This document shows positions 51,001 through 60,540 of a stretch of DNA of 64,000 bases, one piece after another. Each line of letters starts with the position of its first letter. Position 1 is the stretch's first letter. Location: NCBI GenBank assembly GCA_039720395.1, contig CM077827.1:23464375-23528374 (forward strand), read 5' to 3'. Origin of the DNA: Liquidambar formosana. Lineage: Eukaryota > Streptophyta > Magnoliopsida > Saxifragales > Altingiaceae. Under the pieces are notes generated by a model, which saw only the letters and a program-made list of their open reading frames with translations, had not been told where the DNA came from and searched no databases. Made by a program: the position numbers and the translations under genes.

Positions 51001-54000
51001 CCACCCCAACTACTAGGTCAGCTATCAAAATCCTCTTTTAACATTCGGCTCAATTGGATGTCACAGTTCCTATTAAACATTAGCTAACTCGTCATAATTG
51101 TTTTTTTTTCCCTTCAAAGCCTCAACCCATATTTTTTAGCCTACATCTTGTCCTTATAATGTCTTCAACTTGAACCAAACCACACCTTGCAAGTGTTGTT
51201 CTCATTCCCATTTCAATGGATAAGAGAAGAAATTTTGTTCCTTGAGTGGTAGTGAAGTTAAAATCATTAATCGGACACCTTTTTCCCGTAAAATTTCCTT
51301 TCCATGCCTATCAAATAGAATATTTCAAACATCCTAACCCTTTTTATGCCTAGAGAATAAGATGCAACATGATATACACTATTCTGTCACATACAAGAAT
51401 ATACTCCAAAAGGAAATTAGATTAAATGAGGTCACCAGCTACCCCCTAAACCCATTCAAGAATTTTTTTATTGGTGGACCCAACCAAAAAAGAACCAAAC
51501 AATAAATGGTTAATTTGTAAAGACATGTTCAGCACCTCAACAACATCACCACAATAACACTGCAAAAAGTCACTTCTTGTCACCCCTAAGACCCCAATTA
51601 ATAAATCACTGATTACGTTGAAGTAGATTTAATTGAATGAGCCATTATAGATAATAATTAACTAGCCCATCTGGTCTCTTCATGATGGCCTTAAATTCAA
51701 GATTTTTGGGAGGTAACTCTTTCAAAATTTCAAAGCGCATGGTACTTTATTATATTGTCATAAATATAATTACAAGATGGTTTTTGTTTTTCCAGCACAC
51801 TCTGCATGTAGTTTTTGTAAAACCTTCATTTATATTACATTTACCAATCAAAAAGATGACAAGTGTGGTATGCGCTACACAACATCTAAAAGATATAATG
51901 CTGCTGTCAATCCAAATTTTCTTTATTACATAATATTTTTCTCTCTTGATCATAACATATATGCCCACCCCTTGTTTTCTTAATAAACACCATCTTATTT
52001 ATATAAAAAGGAACATATTCATTACAATATCCCAAAAACCATCAATGAAATACACATAACATACCATATTTAGCATTGCCTAAAGCAATAAAGCATCTAC
52101 CACACCACAAGTACCATGGCCTCCCGTCATATTGCACGCCACTTCACGCTAATTACAATATTTAAGGGGTGCCCCTTCTTGGTTTGCTTCAATTTATCAC
52201 TGGCAGGTACATTTGCTACATGTGTAGCACCATTTTATATGCTATACAAAATAGATTGGAGTGAAAGACATCTGTTCTCATCCAGCTTGCATCATTGTTA
52301 AATTGCACATTTGTCCCTCTTATATCTTACCATGACACTTTCTAGTTGAGGCATTTTAAATATAAAATAAAACAAGAGATGGAGGGGTATTTTTGGTCCC
52401 TCAAAAGTAGGAAGGATGTGAGGGCGCTTTCTTTTGTTTTTGCTGCAAGTCACTCAGTTGGTGGCTGTGTAGGGGGTCGGTGGTGTGGTTCTTTGTTCTC
52501 CTTGGACTTCTTGTCCACCTGTATTTATCTTTTTGTGATTAATACATTTGTCTCTTAAAATAAAAAATAAAAATAGAAAAGCTAGGAAGGATACCTTGAT
52601 GTGGAAAAACTCCCCTAATACTAAATTCTCTGTAAAAATCTCATTACAATTTACAAGCACTACAGGGATATACAGGTGGGGGATTTTCCACTAAAGAATG
52701 TGGGCTTTAGTGTTCTATCTGAAGTTGCTATTTTGGAATAGACAAATTCTAGAGATGAATGTCTTACTATTGATCATCTAATTAGTAGGGATTGGAATAA
52801 TTACAAATTAGTATATCATAGGCATTTGCATACCTCACATGTACTGGACTTTGGCCCATTTCTTATATTTTATACATTTGCCAATACCTTCATGAAATAT
52901 ACATATATGTATATATGGCATTGTGGTTAATTTGTTACCGTAATAACCACAAGAAACAATGAGGATGAGGATGATGACAATTATGATTACATTAATAACA
53001 AAGACGTGAAGAAAGAAATTAAAGCTATTTATGCCAGTGGGAGCAAACCTTATGATATGAGTTATCAAGCTGACCATTTGAAGGTGAAACTGTAGAAGGA
53101 GAAATTTCCATTCTTGTCTGATCATTAACTCTGGAACCGCGCCCTCTACCTGTAACAGAATGCCCCCTACCACGGCCCTGTTTTTTCCTAGTTACATCAA
53201 AACCGGCCTTGGTTTCCATGGTTTCCACAATCTTTTGCCTTCCATCAGCTGCTGCCTGATTGAATTATTCCTTAAGCATTGTAATGCAATTCTTTTTCTA
53301 TAATGAAATCAGAAAGAGATTATCTTTTTCTTTTTTGGGTACACAAATCAAAAAGAGATTTTATCAACAAAGAAATTGCATAAGAAAACAGCTTAATACC
53401 TTTAGTTAAATAGTGCCTAAGAAAAAATACCATCTAAATGAAGGCATTTCAGTTACAAATTAAGTATGAAATTGCCTCAAAATTCTCATAAAACAAATCC
53501 ATTTTTTAAAGGTGAAAAGATAATAATAAAACAAAAAAAGTAAAACAAAAAGAAAAATACTATCTAAATAAAGGCATTTCAGTTACAAATTAAGTATGAA
53601 ATTGCCTCAATTCTGATAAAACAAATCCATTTTTTAAAGGTGAGACGATAAAAATAAAACAAACCAAAGGAGAAAAAAAAAAAAAAAAGAAGACAAAAAC
53701 ATCAATAAAACCGAACAACTGAGACCAGCAAGCACAGTACTCAACATAGAATCTAGCTATTCCTGATTTCAAACAAAATTAAATCATTGAATGAAAATCT
53801 ACCTCAATACGTTCAAAAAGAGTTGTGCGGTCATCTTCTTCAAGTTTTTGCCGCTTCTGGGTGTTGGCTTGTATAAGAAACTCCCCTCCATTCTAGCATA
53901 AGAGCATAAAGACAATGTTGTCAAAGTTACTAGAACGCAAGTATTTTAAGTGGTATGCTTTATAAACACCGTAAACCAGATCATAAATAAAAGAATTAAT

Positions 54001-55838
54001 ATAAAAATTATATCCTCAAAAATATTTGAGATCTAACCATCTGACATTTATTAAAAAATGTCTAATAACATAACTTTTTAAGATGCATGACCCACACAAA
54101 CACGTGTATGCATACACAAGCACACAGTTTGTAAGTAAGCACATTCCCAATGAGGTGGGGGAACATCTCATCAACTATAACTTCCAGGTTGTTAAATACA
54201 CACAAACACCATAGTCCAACAAATAAAATATATTATTGCCATGATCAATTCCATCACTACTGCCAGTTAACAATCCTAGCATTGTTTTTTTTTTTTTTTT
54301 TTTTCTTTAAAAAAAATAAAAATCTTTTCTTTGCTTCTCATGGTAGGATTTATTTTAAATGATTCAATATTAATAATAAAACCTTATAAATTTTCTCGCA
54401 AATCTTTATGCCGGCTTTTGTATCTCATAGCTCTTGGCCTCTTGTCGATAGTAAACTATGACATTCTGATCTTTTACCAAGGCAGTTTTACTGAGCAATT
54501 AAGAATATATATACAGCTTTGATCATGTGCAAGATATCCTGGATATCCTCTACCCTAGATATCCTCAGATATCCTCTACCCTAGATATCCCAGATATCCT
54601 CTACCCTAGATATCCCATACATTCACAGCCGTCCGTGGGCAACAAGCGCCCGCAAGTGAAATTTCATGCGCCTGCACATGTTGTCCACAAATGCCGTGAT
54701 CATGCGGGTTAGTCTGGAATATCCCGCACAAGAACAATCATATATATACATACATATAAATACCTACACAATTTCACCTTCATGATTAAGGCATATGTAG
54801 GAGCAATATTCCCACACAAAATCCAGAGTCTTGGCCCTCGTTTATATCCTATCTGTATGTGCAACCCACAATCCACCATTGTCCCCCAATTTGAAAGGGA
54901 AACCACAGCAAAAAATAGATTAGTTAACATTTTTAACCTAAAATAGATAATTCCATTTCCAACTCAAATCCTAGTAGTGTTGAATTCAAGACTTAAATTG
55001 TTAGTACTGAAACTTGAATCGGAAGGCTAGACTTGTCCCAAAAAGGAGACGAACATAATAATCAAGTCAAAAGACATGCAACGTAATCAAGATTTTAAAA
55101 CAAATGTGGGGTTTAAAATGTAACAAATACAAATTTGGTAACCAAGTAACATGAATCTTCAATGTTTACAATTTAACACATACAACAAAAAATAAAATTA
55201 AATCATGTCTATTAGTAACCAAAACAAAAAGGCCCATCCTTCTAACCGTTTCAACAGGCGGGAAGAAAAATGTGAATTCAGACAGAATACATAAACGATA
55301 TTGATGAATACAAAATTGATCCATTGACTCTCGAATATTGAATAAGCTGATCTAACCGCGACCCAATAGGAATAAAAATATCCAATCTTTCAGTGAGTGA
55401 GAGTGCTTATTACTTAACTGCAATTTGATTTATTCACTGAATTAAATTTACAAAAACAAACTACAAATACATCACAAATTACACAGACATAGAGGAAATA
55501 TATAAAGCATTGCAACTGTAGATAATTTTTTATGAATGATTGAGCAAATTCAGCAACAATGTAACACACACATAAATGACTAGATTACTAGAGAGTGAAT
55601 GATAGCTCACATCATCATCGGAGTCGCTAGAAATTGCCGCTTCAACCAAACCCTCGGCCGCCCCAAATTTGGCAGTGGCGGTGGCTGAAGAAGCAGCTGA
55701 CCAGGTAGCGGGCGCAGGTGCCGATGCGGAGCCCTTTCCAACCATGCGAGCTTCGAGCTTGGCAATCTTTGTGGGCAGAGACTGATCGGAATGGTTGGAA
55801 GAGTTTGAGGAGAAATGTATGAGCATATCGTCCGACAT
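27174..55838 (-). CDS. TSL: TOUSLED Ser/Thr protein kinase
   Basis: Sixteen coding exons on the minus strand: 55611-55838, 53803-53892, 53049-53255, 45502-45552, 45291-45398, 45146-45190, 36844-36956, 35145-35211, 32639-32705, 31431-31528, 31123-31302, 30778-30988, 30358-30622, 29130-29184, 28681-28842, 27174-27269. The sum is 2043 nt, 680 aa, with every junction GT..AG and in frame (Arabidopsis TSL is about 688 aa). It begins [20 protein letters not shown]. Residues 129-148 are [16 protein letters not shown], a basic and probably nuclear-targeting segment. Residues 193-260 and 350-385 are charged and coiled-coil-like. The kinase domain spans ~402-675: loop [10 protein letters not shown] 409-418, Lys431, HYDLKPGN 530-537 with Asp532, DFG 550-552, and the APE-like PPE after GAGTYWYL. 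TOUSLED oligomerises through its coiled coils, acts in the nucleus, targets the histone chaperone ASF1, and is needed for leaf and flower development. The kinase looks intact. Confidence 0.96.
27600..28080. repeat. GGT/GTGG-rich simple-sequence region in the last TSL intron
   Basis: The stretch is a patchwork of GGTGGCAGTGG-like words with strong purine/GT bias on the plus strand. Long Gly/Ser/Val and Thr/Pro/Tyr ORFs in several frames are composition artefacts. A mirror-type ACCACC-rich stretch occurs at 43.69-43.87 kb. Confidence 0.75.
28078..28245 (+). repeat. Dispersed repeat starting CTATGTTACATGGAC (copy 1)
   Basis: This ~168-bp unit runs from CTATGTTACATGGACACTTC through GTGAAAAATCTTTCAATAAT to CATATCTGCACCCAACACCC. 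A partial copy lies at 35718-35790 in inverse orientation, and a further, interrupted region of the same family spans 41516-42882. All are in TSL introns. The class is unknown. Confidence 0.6.
29831..30034. repeat. 102-bp tandem duplication in a TSL intron
   Basis: TTGAAATGAGTCTATTTTAT at 29831 recurs as TTGGAACGAGTCTATTTTAT at 29933. Both are followed by AGCATGAA(A/T)AGGTCATTTC and end in CCAAATTAGCTCCAAAAT. Confidence 0.85.
31618..31855 (-). mobile_element. L1-type LINE 3' end, truncated
   Basis: The plus strand starts with a T-run followed by AAACAAATTTTATTAAAATG, i.e. the poly(A) tail of an element read on the minus strand. It ends with ATGCCCTCTAAAAGACTGTT, which matches ATGCCCTCTATAAGACTGTT in the copy near 40580. 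It lies in TSL intron 9 (31529-32638). Confidence 0.6.
33806..33960. mobile_element. SINE-like repeat, inverse copy of the one at 47.06-47.26 kb
   Basis: It shares AAACCCTTTGGGCAAACC, GGGCCCAT, GGTCCATGAGAACCAT, ACCTTGTGTGGGTG and CCCAAGGGGT with the reverse complement of 47065-47255. On the minus strand a B-box-like GAGTTCAACTC follows the head. A tRNA-derived SINE is the likely class, but the A box is weak. Confidence 0.5.
34180..34560 (+). mobile_element. L1-type LINE 3' end with RNase H-like remnant
   Basis: The plus-strand reading [20 protein letters not shown], then WRFA, matches [20 protein letters not shown] in the minus-strand copy at 40.4-41.3 kb. Further on, [19 protein letters not shown] is the end of the RVT_3 RNase H domain. 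It finishes with TTAATAAAG and an A-rich tail. Stops interrupt the frame. Confidence 0.75.
36084..36471. mobile_element. Mutator-like MITE, 388 bp, 9-bp TSD
   Basis: Long inverted repeats read GATCCATTTACACC(C)GGTGT, then AAAACTTTTTGCTCTTA, on the left, mirrored on the right. The identical 9-bp AATAGAATA flanks it at 36075-36083 and 36472-36480. The inner arms (GGAGATCATGCACACCAAAT) are also complementary, so nearly the whole element folds. A 9-bp duplication with long TIRs identifies Mutator-type elements. It is in TSL intron 7 (35212-36843). Confidence 0.88.
37405..37720. repeat. 167-bp duplication separated by C18-T12-G15 homopolymers
   Basis: TTAGATGACC(T/A)TT..TTTAAGTAT and CAACAAGG(C/T)CCT occur at 37405 and again at 37572. 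Between the copies are C18 (37514-37531), T12 (37534-37545) and G15 (37546-37560). It is in the 8.2-kb TSL intron 36957-45145. Confidence 0.75.
38600..38990 (+). mobile_element. LINE RNase H remnant and 3' end
   Basis: Across a frameshift the plus strand reads [20 protein letters not shown], the start of the plant LINE RNase H-like domain. It is followed downstream by a T-rich stretch and TTTTTGTGATTAATATACTA, similar to other LINE 3' ends in this window. Confidence 0.6.
39028..39061 (+). repeat. G34 homopolymer after a T-run
   Basis: Thirty-four consecutive G follow a run of T. Runs of this length are rare in plant DNA and can form quadruplexes. They are also a common place for length errors in assemblies. 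Confidence 0.95.
40450..41400 (-). mobile_element. L1-type LINE 3' region with RNase H-like domain
   Basis: Minus-strand readings [12 protein letters not shown] (domain start) and [20 protein letters not shown], then [20 protein letters not shown], belong to the RVT_3 RNase H domain of plant L1 elements. The plus-strand left end carries the complement of an A-rich tail. The element contains an internal 149-bp tandem duplication and frame breaks. It lies in the 8.2-kb TSL intron. Confidence 0.8.
40916..41211 (-). repeat. 149-bp near-perfect tandem duplication within the LINE
   Basis: GAACATCCATCAAAATTAAA begins at 40916 and again at 41065. The two copies read almost identically through CACAAAATTCTTGAGAAGCT, so the duplication is much younger than the LINE itself. 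Confidence 0.92.
41516..42882. repeat. Dispersed CTATGTTACATGGAC-family region, interrupted
   Basis: The left edge is GCTATGTTACATGGACTC at 41516 and the right edge is AGTCCGTGTAACATAGCC at 42882, which are inverted complements. The interior near 42.8 kb (TAATGAAAAATCTTTTAAAA, GGACACACACCTGCACC) matches the 28.1-kb copy. A hAT-like element (42239-42714) sits inside. This may be two copies in opposite orientation. Confidence 0.5.
42239..42714. mobile_element. hAT-like MITE, 476 bp, 8-bp TSD
   Basis: The ends TGTGGTTCAAAGTCTC and GAGACTTTGAACCATG are inverted complements. The identical 8-bp GAGTCCGT flanks it at 42231-42238 and 42715-42722. The end regions match the 1.5-kb element at 7556-9071. 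It is nested in the dispersed repeat at 41516-42882. Confidence 0.82.
43500..44020. repeat. GGAATGGCCATTCC-type foldback with ACCACC-rich core
   Basis: Flanking parts carry palindromic GGAATGGCCATTCC words and AATGGGAATGG / CATTCCTATTCC arms. The core, 43690-43870, is ACCACC-rich. Open frames here follow base composition and are not genes. Confidence 0.5.
47060..47255 (+). mobile_element. SINE-like repeat
   Basis: It contains AATTGGCATCAGGAAGCAGA, GAGTTTGACT, CCCTTGGGGACACCC, GGTTCTCATAGACCTTG, TACATGGGCCCAGGGTTTG and CAAAGGGTTTCATCG, then an A-rich tail. It matches the inverted copy at 33806-33960. The A/B-box-like words near the start suggest a tRNA-derived SINE. It is in the 7.5-kb TSL intron 45553-53048. 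Confidence 0.5.
49145..49724. repeat. ~195-bp tandem duplication, one copy holding a SINE
   Basis: CACGAAATTGTATAATGTTT, then AGGAGTGCGAAAGACAAA.. and GTAATGGGTAAAATGGGTTA, occur in both halves (starts near 49145 and 49531). The first half is longer because a ~200-bp SINE lies between its TTTCCAATGAT and AATCGGGTCTG. The second half reads straight through (TTTCCAATAATTAATCACG). Confidence 0.85.
49288..49488 (-). mobile_element. tRNA-derived SINE
   Basis: Read on the minus strand, a tRNA-like head has an A-box-like TGGACTGAGTGGTC and, ~35 nt on, a B-box-like GGGTTCAACCCTC. These are followed by a body with GTGCCCAGGGG-type words and a 3' end in ..CTGATATAAAAAAA. Its limits are set by the empty copy of the surrounding duplication. 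A second, split copy lies at 22358-23215. Confidence 0.68.
49860..50560 (-). mobile_element. RTE-type LINE 3' region
   Basis: The minus-strand ORF 50010-50285 reads [20 protein letters not shown], then [20 protein letters not shown] and [14 protein letters not shown], the C-terminus of plant RTE LINE ORF2. Downstream, the plus-strand words AAGCCTTAATCCCAACTACA and TGGGCTTGGTCACATGAATC match the usual RTE 3' end. Upstream parts are decayed. Confidence 0.8.
50525..50720 (-). mobile_element. Possible LINE 3' tail
   Basis: AATTTTTTTATAAGAAACAA, then ATAATATTAATGAAAGG, on the plus strand resembles the inverted tails of the LINE ends at 31.6 and 40.45 kb. No coding part is visible. The rest of the intron to 53048 shows no gene. 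Confidence 0.35.
53441..53700. repeat. 130-bp tandem duplication close to a TSL exon
   Basis: AAGGCATTTCAGTTACAAAT occurs at 53441 and 53571. Both copies continue through AAATCCATTTTTTAAAGGTG. It lies in TSL intron 2 (53256-53802). Confidence 0.88.
54527..54625 (+). repeat. GATATCC minisatellite in TSL intron 1
   Basis: Units of AGATATCCTCTACCCTAGAT followed by ATCC repeat about three times with short spacers. GATATC is itself palindromic. Reading frames across it are artefacts. Confidence 0.8.
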
Positions 55839-55877
55839 TGCTATCCCAAACGGCAAACGCTGAGGCTTATACACTGT

Positions 55878-55886
55878 TCAGATCAT
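55878..55886 (-). promoter_or_regulatory. Minimal upstream ORF (Met-Ile-stop) in the TSL leader
   Basis: On the minus strand ATG ATC TGA lies 40 nt before the TSL start codon. If the leader extends past it, ribosomes would meet a two-codon ORF first. Transcription of this position is inferred, not shown. Confidence 0.45.
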
Positions 55887-56031
55887 TTTCTAAACTGATT
55901 CAGAGTTCGAAAGAAAACCCTAGAAAAAAAGAAAAGAAAAAACTAAGGTTCTATGAAGATAAACCGACTTTGACTGCATCCATTTGGCTCAAATGTGAGG
56001 CATAGCCAAACAACAATTGAGATGATATTTA

Positions 56032-56039
56032 TTTATATA
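56032..56039 (-). promoter_or_regulatory. Candidate TATA box for TSL
   Basis: TATATAAA on the minus strand lies about 195 bp upstream of the ATG, which would give a leader of roughly 160 nt. The local sequence is generally AT-rich, so chance occurrence is possible. Confidence 0.35.
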
Positions 56040-56242
56040 TTCATATATATAATCAGAGCACTTCTTGAGTCCCTTACCAAAATCAAACTTTTAATATATG
56101 TGTATACATATATACATATATTTTTATTTATTGAGAGCGATAAAAAGAGAGACAGAGAGTTACAAGCCACTGAAATAGTCAAAGGTTATAGAATATGAGA
56201 GAGAGAGACCAGTCTTGGGGTTGGATGAGAAAGAAAATTAGG

Positions 56243-56246
<4 letters not shown>

Positions 56247-56282
<36 letters not shown>

Positions 56283-56286
56283 GGGG
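56247..56286 (+). repeat. T35 run followed by GGGGG upstream of TSL
   Basis: T occupies 56247-56281, followed by G5. It lies about 410 bp upstream of the TSL start codon. Confidence 0.95.
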
Positions 56287-56566
56287 TGGGGTAGGAGGAA
56301 TGAAGAATCAAGAGAGGGAAGACACAATAAACTCTAAGAAAAAAGGTCTTTGTTTTTATGATTTGTTTTGTTGTACTCTGGGGAGAAAAATAGGTGCTAT
56401 GTGGTGTTTGATTTGGTCAGTTTTGGAAGGGAGAAACATAGCACTGTGGAGGATGGAGGTTAGAAAAAGTAATGGAGCACAGGTGATGGGATCATATATG
56501 GTAAGGCTTAGTAACGAGGGAAAGAATGTAAAAGTGCAATATTTGTGCCTTAAAACGAAGTGAGGT

Positions 56567-56569
<3 letters not shown>

Positions 56570-56602
<33 letters not shown>
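56570..56602 (+). repeat. G33 homopolymer upstream of TSL
   Basis: Thirty-three consecutive G sit beside the palindromic repeat that starts at about 56610. As with G34 at 39028, the length may be unreliable. Confidence 0.95.
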
Positions 56603-56603
<1 letters not shown>

Positions 56604-56609
56604 ATTATA

Positions 56610-56765
56610 TATTAATATATAGGTCTAGTTAAGGGCAAACAATTACAGTTCAATTATAATTTGTAGTCATTATTCGTTAAGTTAGTAGTCATTTATTAAT
56701 AAGTTTGTAATTATTTGTATTCAATTGTAAATTACCCTTGGACCTATCTGTAATTCCCAAAAAAG
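56610..56765. repeat. Palindromic foldback repeat (complete copy)
   Basis: The left part TAGGTCTAGTTAAGGGCAAA, then CAATTACAGTTCAATTATAA, is mirrored by the right part TTGTATTCAATTGTAAATTA, then CCCTTGGACCTATC. The ends match the halves flanking the LTR at 15.83 and 21.44 kb. A small MITE is likely. Confidence 0.65.
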
Positions 56766-56799
56766 GGAGTCAAATCGTAGGCTGCGACTAACTTGTCAT

Positions 56800-57270
56800 A
56801 ATAGGTAGTGACAGGGGTCAAGCCGGAAGGCTTTTCGGGGTATTTTAGATGTCCTGAGTTCAAAAATGCAGTTCATTTCAAGAAATAACACACTGATTAG
56901 TTTGTTGGCATATGATACGGGCCACGAACTAGACCTCTAGGGACTTAAGATTTGATCGTGGTCTCGACCTAAGCCAAATTGGACCAAGGTTGAGTCTAAA
57001 GGTCTTTCCAAGGTATTATGGGTGCTTTGAGTTCAAAAACTCAGTCCGTTTCGAGAAACGGTGTATTGATTGGTCTGGTGAAAAGATGTCAAAAAGGCAA
57101 GCCGTAGGAGCGGGACCCGGGGTCGAGTTTGAAAGTGTTTCTCAGGTATTTGAGGTGTACTGAATCAAAAAATGTGGCCTATTTTAAGAAACGGCACATT
57201 AATTGGTCTGTAGGGGAAATCGATGAATTGATGGGTTGATGTCTACTTTAAGATAAACTATAGAGATATC

Positions 57271-57302
<32 letters not shown>

Positions 57303-57560
57303 AAAGAAGAAGAAGGTTAGTGTCTACTTTAGGATAAACCGTAGAGACATAGGAGAGTGAAAAAGATGAGCTAATGTTTACTTTAGGATAAACTGTAAAG
57401 ACATTAGAAGATGAAAAAGGTAGGTGTCTACTTTAGGATAAACGGTAGAAACACCTGGGATCACTCCAACTTGACTTTGGGCCAAGTGGAGGCGCTCTTG
57501 AAACTTTGACTGATGTCTACTTTAGGATAAACCATAGAGACATTAGAAGGATCACTCTAA
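56800..57560. repeat. LTR-like debris with two repeat families
   Basis: At 56820-57220 three divergent copies carry GGTATTTT..GAGTTCAAAAA..TTTCAAGAAA..GATTGGTCTG-type text, typical of plant LTR interiors. At 57240-57545 the phrase GTCTACTTTAGGATAAAC recurs five times at irregular 48-83 bp steps. No retroelement protein is present. Confidence 0.5.
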
Positions 57561-58445
57561 CTTGACTTTAGTCCAAGTGGAGGCACACTTGAAGATGGTG
57601 TCTGAGGGCTTATTTGGGAACGCTTCTAGAAGGTCTAAACATGTTTTTGAACTGTAGGACGTGCTTGTGGGTCTATTTGGAAAAAAAAAAACTAAAAGCA
57701 ATTCGGAGGCCAAAAGTGCGTTTGGGTTGAAGCAGCATGATCCCTGCTTCTCCACTAACGTGATGTGGGAAGTCGAAATGCCCTTGAATGAATCTTTCAA
57801 AATACCAAAAATACCCAACCTATTTCAACATGTTACAAAAGAAATATCAAGAGCATCCTCTCATAGGCCCGATGAAAACCCCTCATTTCTTTAGCATTGC
57901 AACAACTTTCTCACCAAAACTCATCTCACCTTGGAGGATTAGTTCGCCGGCGACATCAATCCCTTTCTTTAACAATCAGTACCAAGTAGCAACCTTCTTT
58001 ATGATTGTGTAGTAATGGTTTATCGATGATTTTCTAGGGTTTTATATGTTATAGTTTTCTAGGGTTTTAATTTCTATGATTTTCTAGGGTTAGAGATTTA
58101 GTAGAAATGAGCAATTGAAATGTTTATTAGGAGTTTTGTTTCAATTTAATGTTTTTACCATGCTAGGGGGATTTTGGATTGTTTTCTTATCAAAATGGTA
58201 CCATGGATGGGTTGGTGGTGTAGATTAGTGAAGAAAGAAATGTTTTGTTTTTTTGGAGTCTATGGTTTTTGCTGGGTGCAGTGAGCTATACAACTCTCTG
58301 TTATGAGCTTGAAGCCATGTTTTACTAGCATTTTGAAAATGCCAATAGAGGAAGCATTTGTCCATTGAGCTTAACCTTATCTTATTTTTGTCAACATCAC
58401 TATATATGGCATATAGCTCTACATCTTTGCCCATCCTATTTTTGC

Positions 58446-58665
58446 TTATATCAACTGACACTTGTGCACAATTTTTGTTTCTTTTCTTCCCCTAAAGCAT
58501 ATATTCTTCCCCTACATCTTAGATCTGCATGGTTCTTGATTCTTCACATGGCCGATCATTGATATTTGACCCATACAGTGGTATTGATATCGATTGACAC
58601 TTGTGCACAATTTTGTTTGTTTTCTACTCCTAAAGCATATATTCTTTACTGTAGAACTTAACCTG
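58446..58665 (+). repeat. ~140-bp imperfect duplication
   Basis: GACACTTGTGCACAATTTTG and CCTAAAGCATATATTCTT occur near 58455 and again near 58594. The surrounding 57561-60540 has no gene I can support. Confidence 0.75.
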
Positions 58666-60540
58666 TGAGAAGGATTTGATGGGTTTTGGAGTTTTTCAGA
58701 TTTTGGAATGCACTTTAACTCAGCACAAACTGCCTTAATTTTTAAAGTGTATTCTTTTATAATTTAGTGTTAGATCCATCTAGCTATTGGGCAATGTCAT
58801 CTATATGTTTTAGTACATCCTAGACCTGCATGCATTGTATGTAGTTGTAATTTCTCTTACTGTTGGATTTTCCTAGCTCTTCTTAATTAAGTTGACCAAA
58901 TTGAAAAGTCACCTTTTGCTTCGTCTCCATTAACAACAACAAATCATCAGCAATATTGTTCTGCATGTGGACTAGCTGCATGTCTCATAGATCCCAATAA
59001 TATTATTAAGATTATATATATAATCGTTTGATCACCCATTGCATGAGGAACAACAAATTAAGTCACCAACTTTTTTCTTTTTAATTCCCTTTGTACCCAA
59101 AAAAAAAAAAGATGATTTTTTTTATCCTATATATATATAATTTTTTTAAAAATGCCTTGTGGCTTACAAGCTTTATGTGAATGCATATGAATGCTTACGG
59201 GAAAAAGATCTAGAGACTGTATCATGATTTAAGAGGCGTGATATATAAAAAAGGATTGTCCAAAAGAAAAGCTTATAAATACTCAGGAGAGCATAATATG
59301 AAAGAAATGCAGTTCATTTTTGACATTTCACATTTCACTCTCAATGCCCATCCCTTCCAATAGGAGAATATGTCATATTCATTTACCTATAAAATAAAAT
59401 AAATAAATAAAAGTCATATTCATAGTAAATGTATGGGGCTTCACCATCGGCCCTTTCTTTTCTTTTATTTTTTTGGGTTAAGGCTAGCCCTTTCACAGTT
59501 TCCCTTATGAAGAACCTAGCTAGTAGCCACTGTCAACCCTTACATGCAGCCTAGTTATAATGAAGGGACCAAGGGCGAGTATCACCTATAAGCTCGAGTA
59601 TTTGAAACCTTTTGGGGAGGTGTTTTAAGGAAAGGGGAAGAATTACATCCTATTGTGTAGCCTAGGACTCACCTAGGCTCTGAAGGACCTAATAAATAAT
59701 TATTAATTATTAATTTTGAATCTTGCCAATAAGTCCTTTCTCTAACTAGGATGGCTTTACATGCAATTAATATGAAAAGCCACCTGAAATGAGTCTTAAG
59801 AAGCACCCAAAAAATAAATAAATAAATAAAAATAGAGGGAAGAAGGAGGTGTGTCTTAAGAGCCTCAGAATAGGACAATCATATGGAAGTAAATATCTCT
59901 GGTAGGGTTTTCAATACTTTCTTTCATATTACCAAAAATGTAAAGAAGTCTTATGAGCCTCAAGAATAGGACCACTTCCATTTTGGTGTCAAGCCCTGTT
60001 GATTTATTTAATCTTGCCACCTTCCTCTTTGACTACAGCTTTTTCCCATAAATTGTTTTCCGCTTATGGCTTAGGATGCATAAGCTAGGCATCATCTACT
60101 CTTTAAGTTGTTAACATACATATATAGAGTCATCAACTGATCCTTGCAATGCTGCAAGTACAGTGATCTACAGGATATGGTAGAATTAATATGGAGAGCA
60201 TGAAAATGCCCTAGACATGAACACAGAGATCGAGAGGAGATATTTGCAACTGATGAAAAAGAGATATGGACATCATGAAATGTCCTTTCGTTGGTTTCTT
60301 TTGTAGAATCTCAGCTACTGCATAGAACTAGTCCTAATTTCTCTTATTATTAATATTTTGCTCTCTATTCTAGTATGTCATATTCATATTAAATAAAAGG
60401 GCGTGGACCACCCGTTCACAGCAGCTAGTACTTCAAACAATTAAACTTGCAGGTGGTTTTCTCTTTCTACATCTGCTACATGTCTACATGTGAGGGCTAG
60501 CTGTAACATAAAAGGATCGAGGGGCCAATGGCTAGCAATT

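Noticed and set aside
52116..52560. Plus-strand ORFs near 52.1-52.5 kb
   Set aside because: No domain. The end resembles a LINE 3' tail (TTTTTGTGATTAATACATTT), but the evidence is too thin to list.
55530..55874. N-terminally longer TSL frame starting upstream of MSDDM
   Set aside because: The extra residues begin at a GTG, not an ATG. MSDDM at 55838 fits the known TOUSLED N-terminus.
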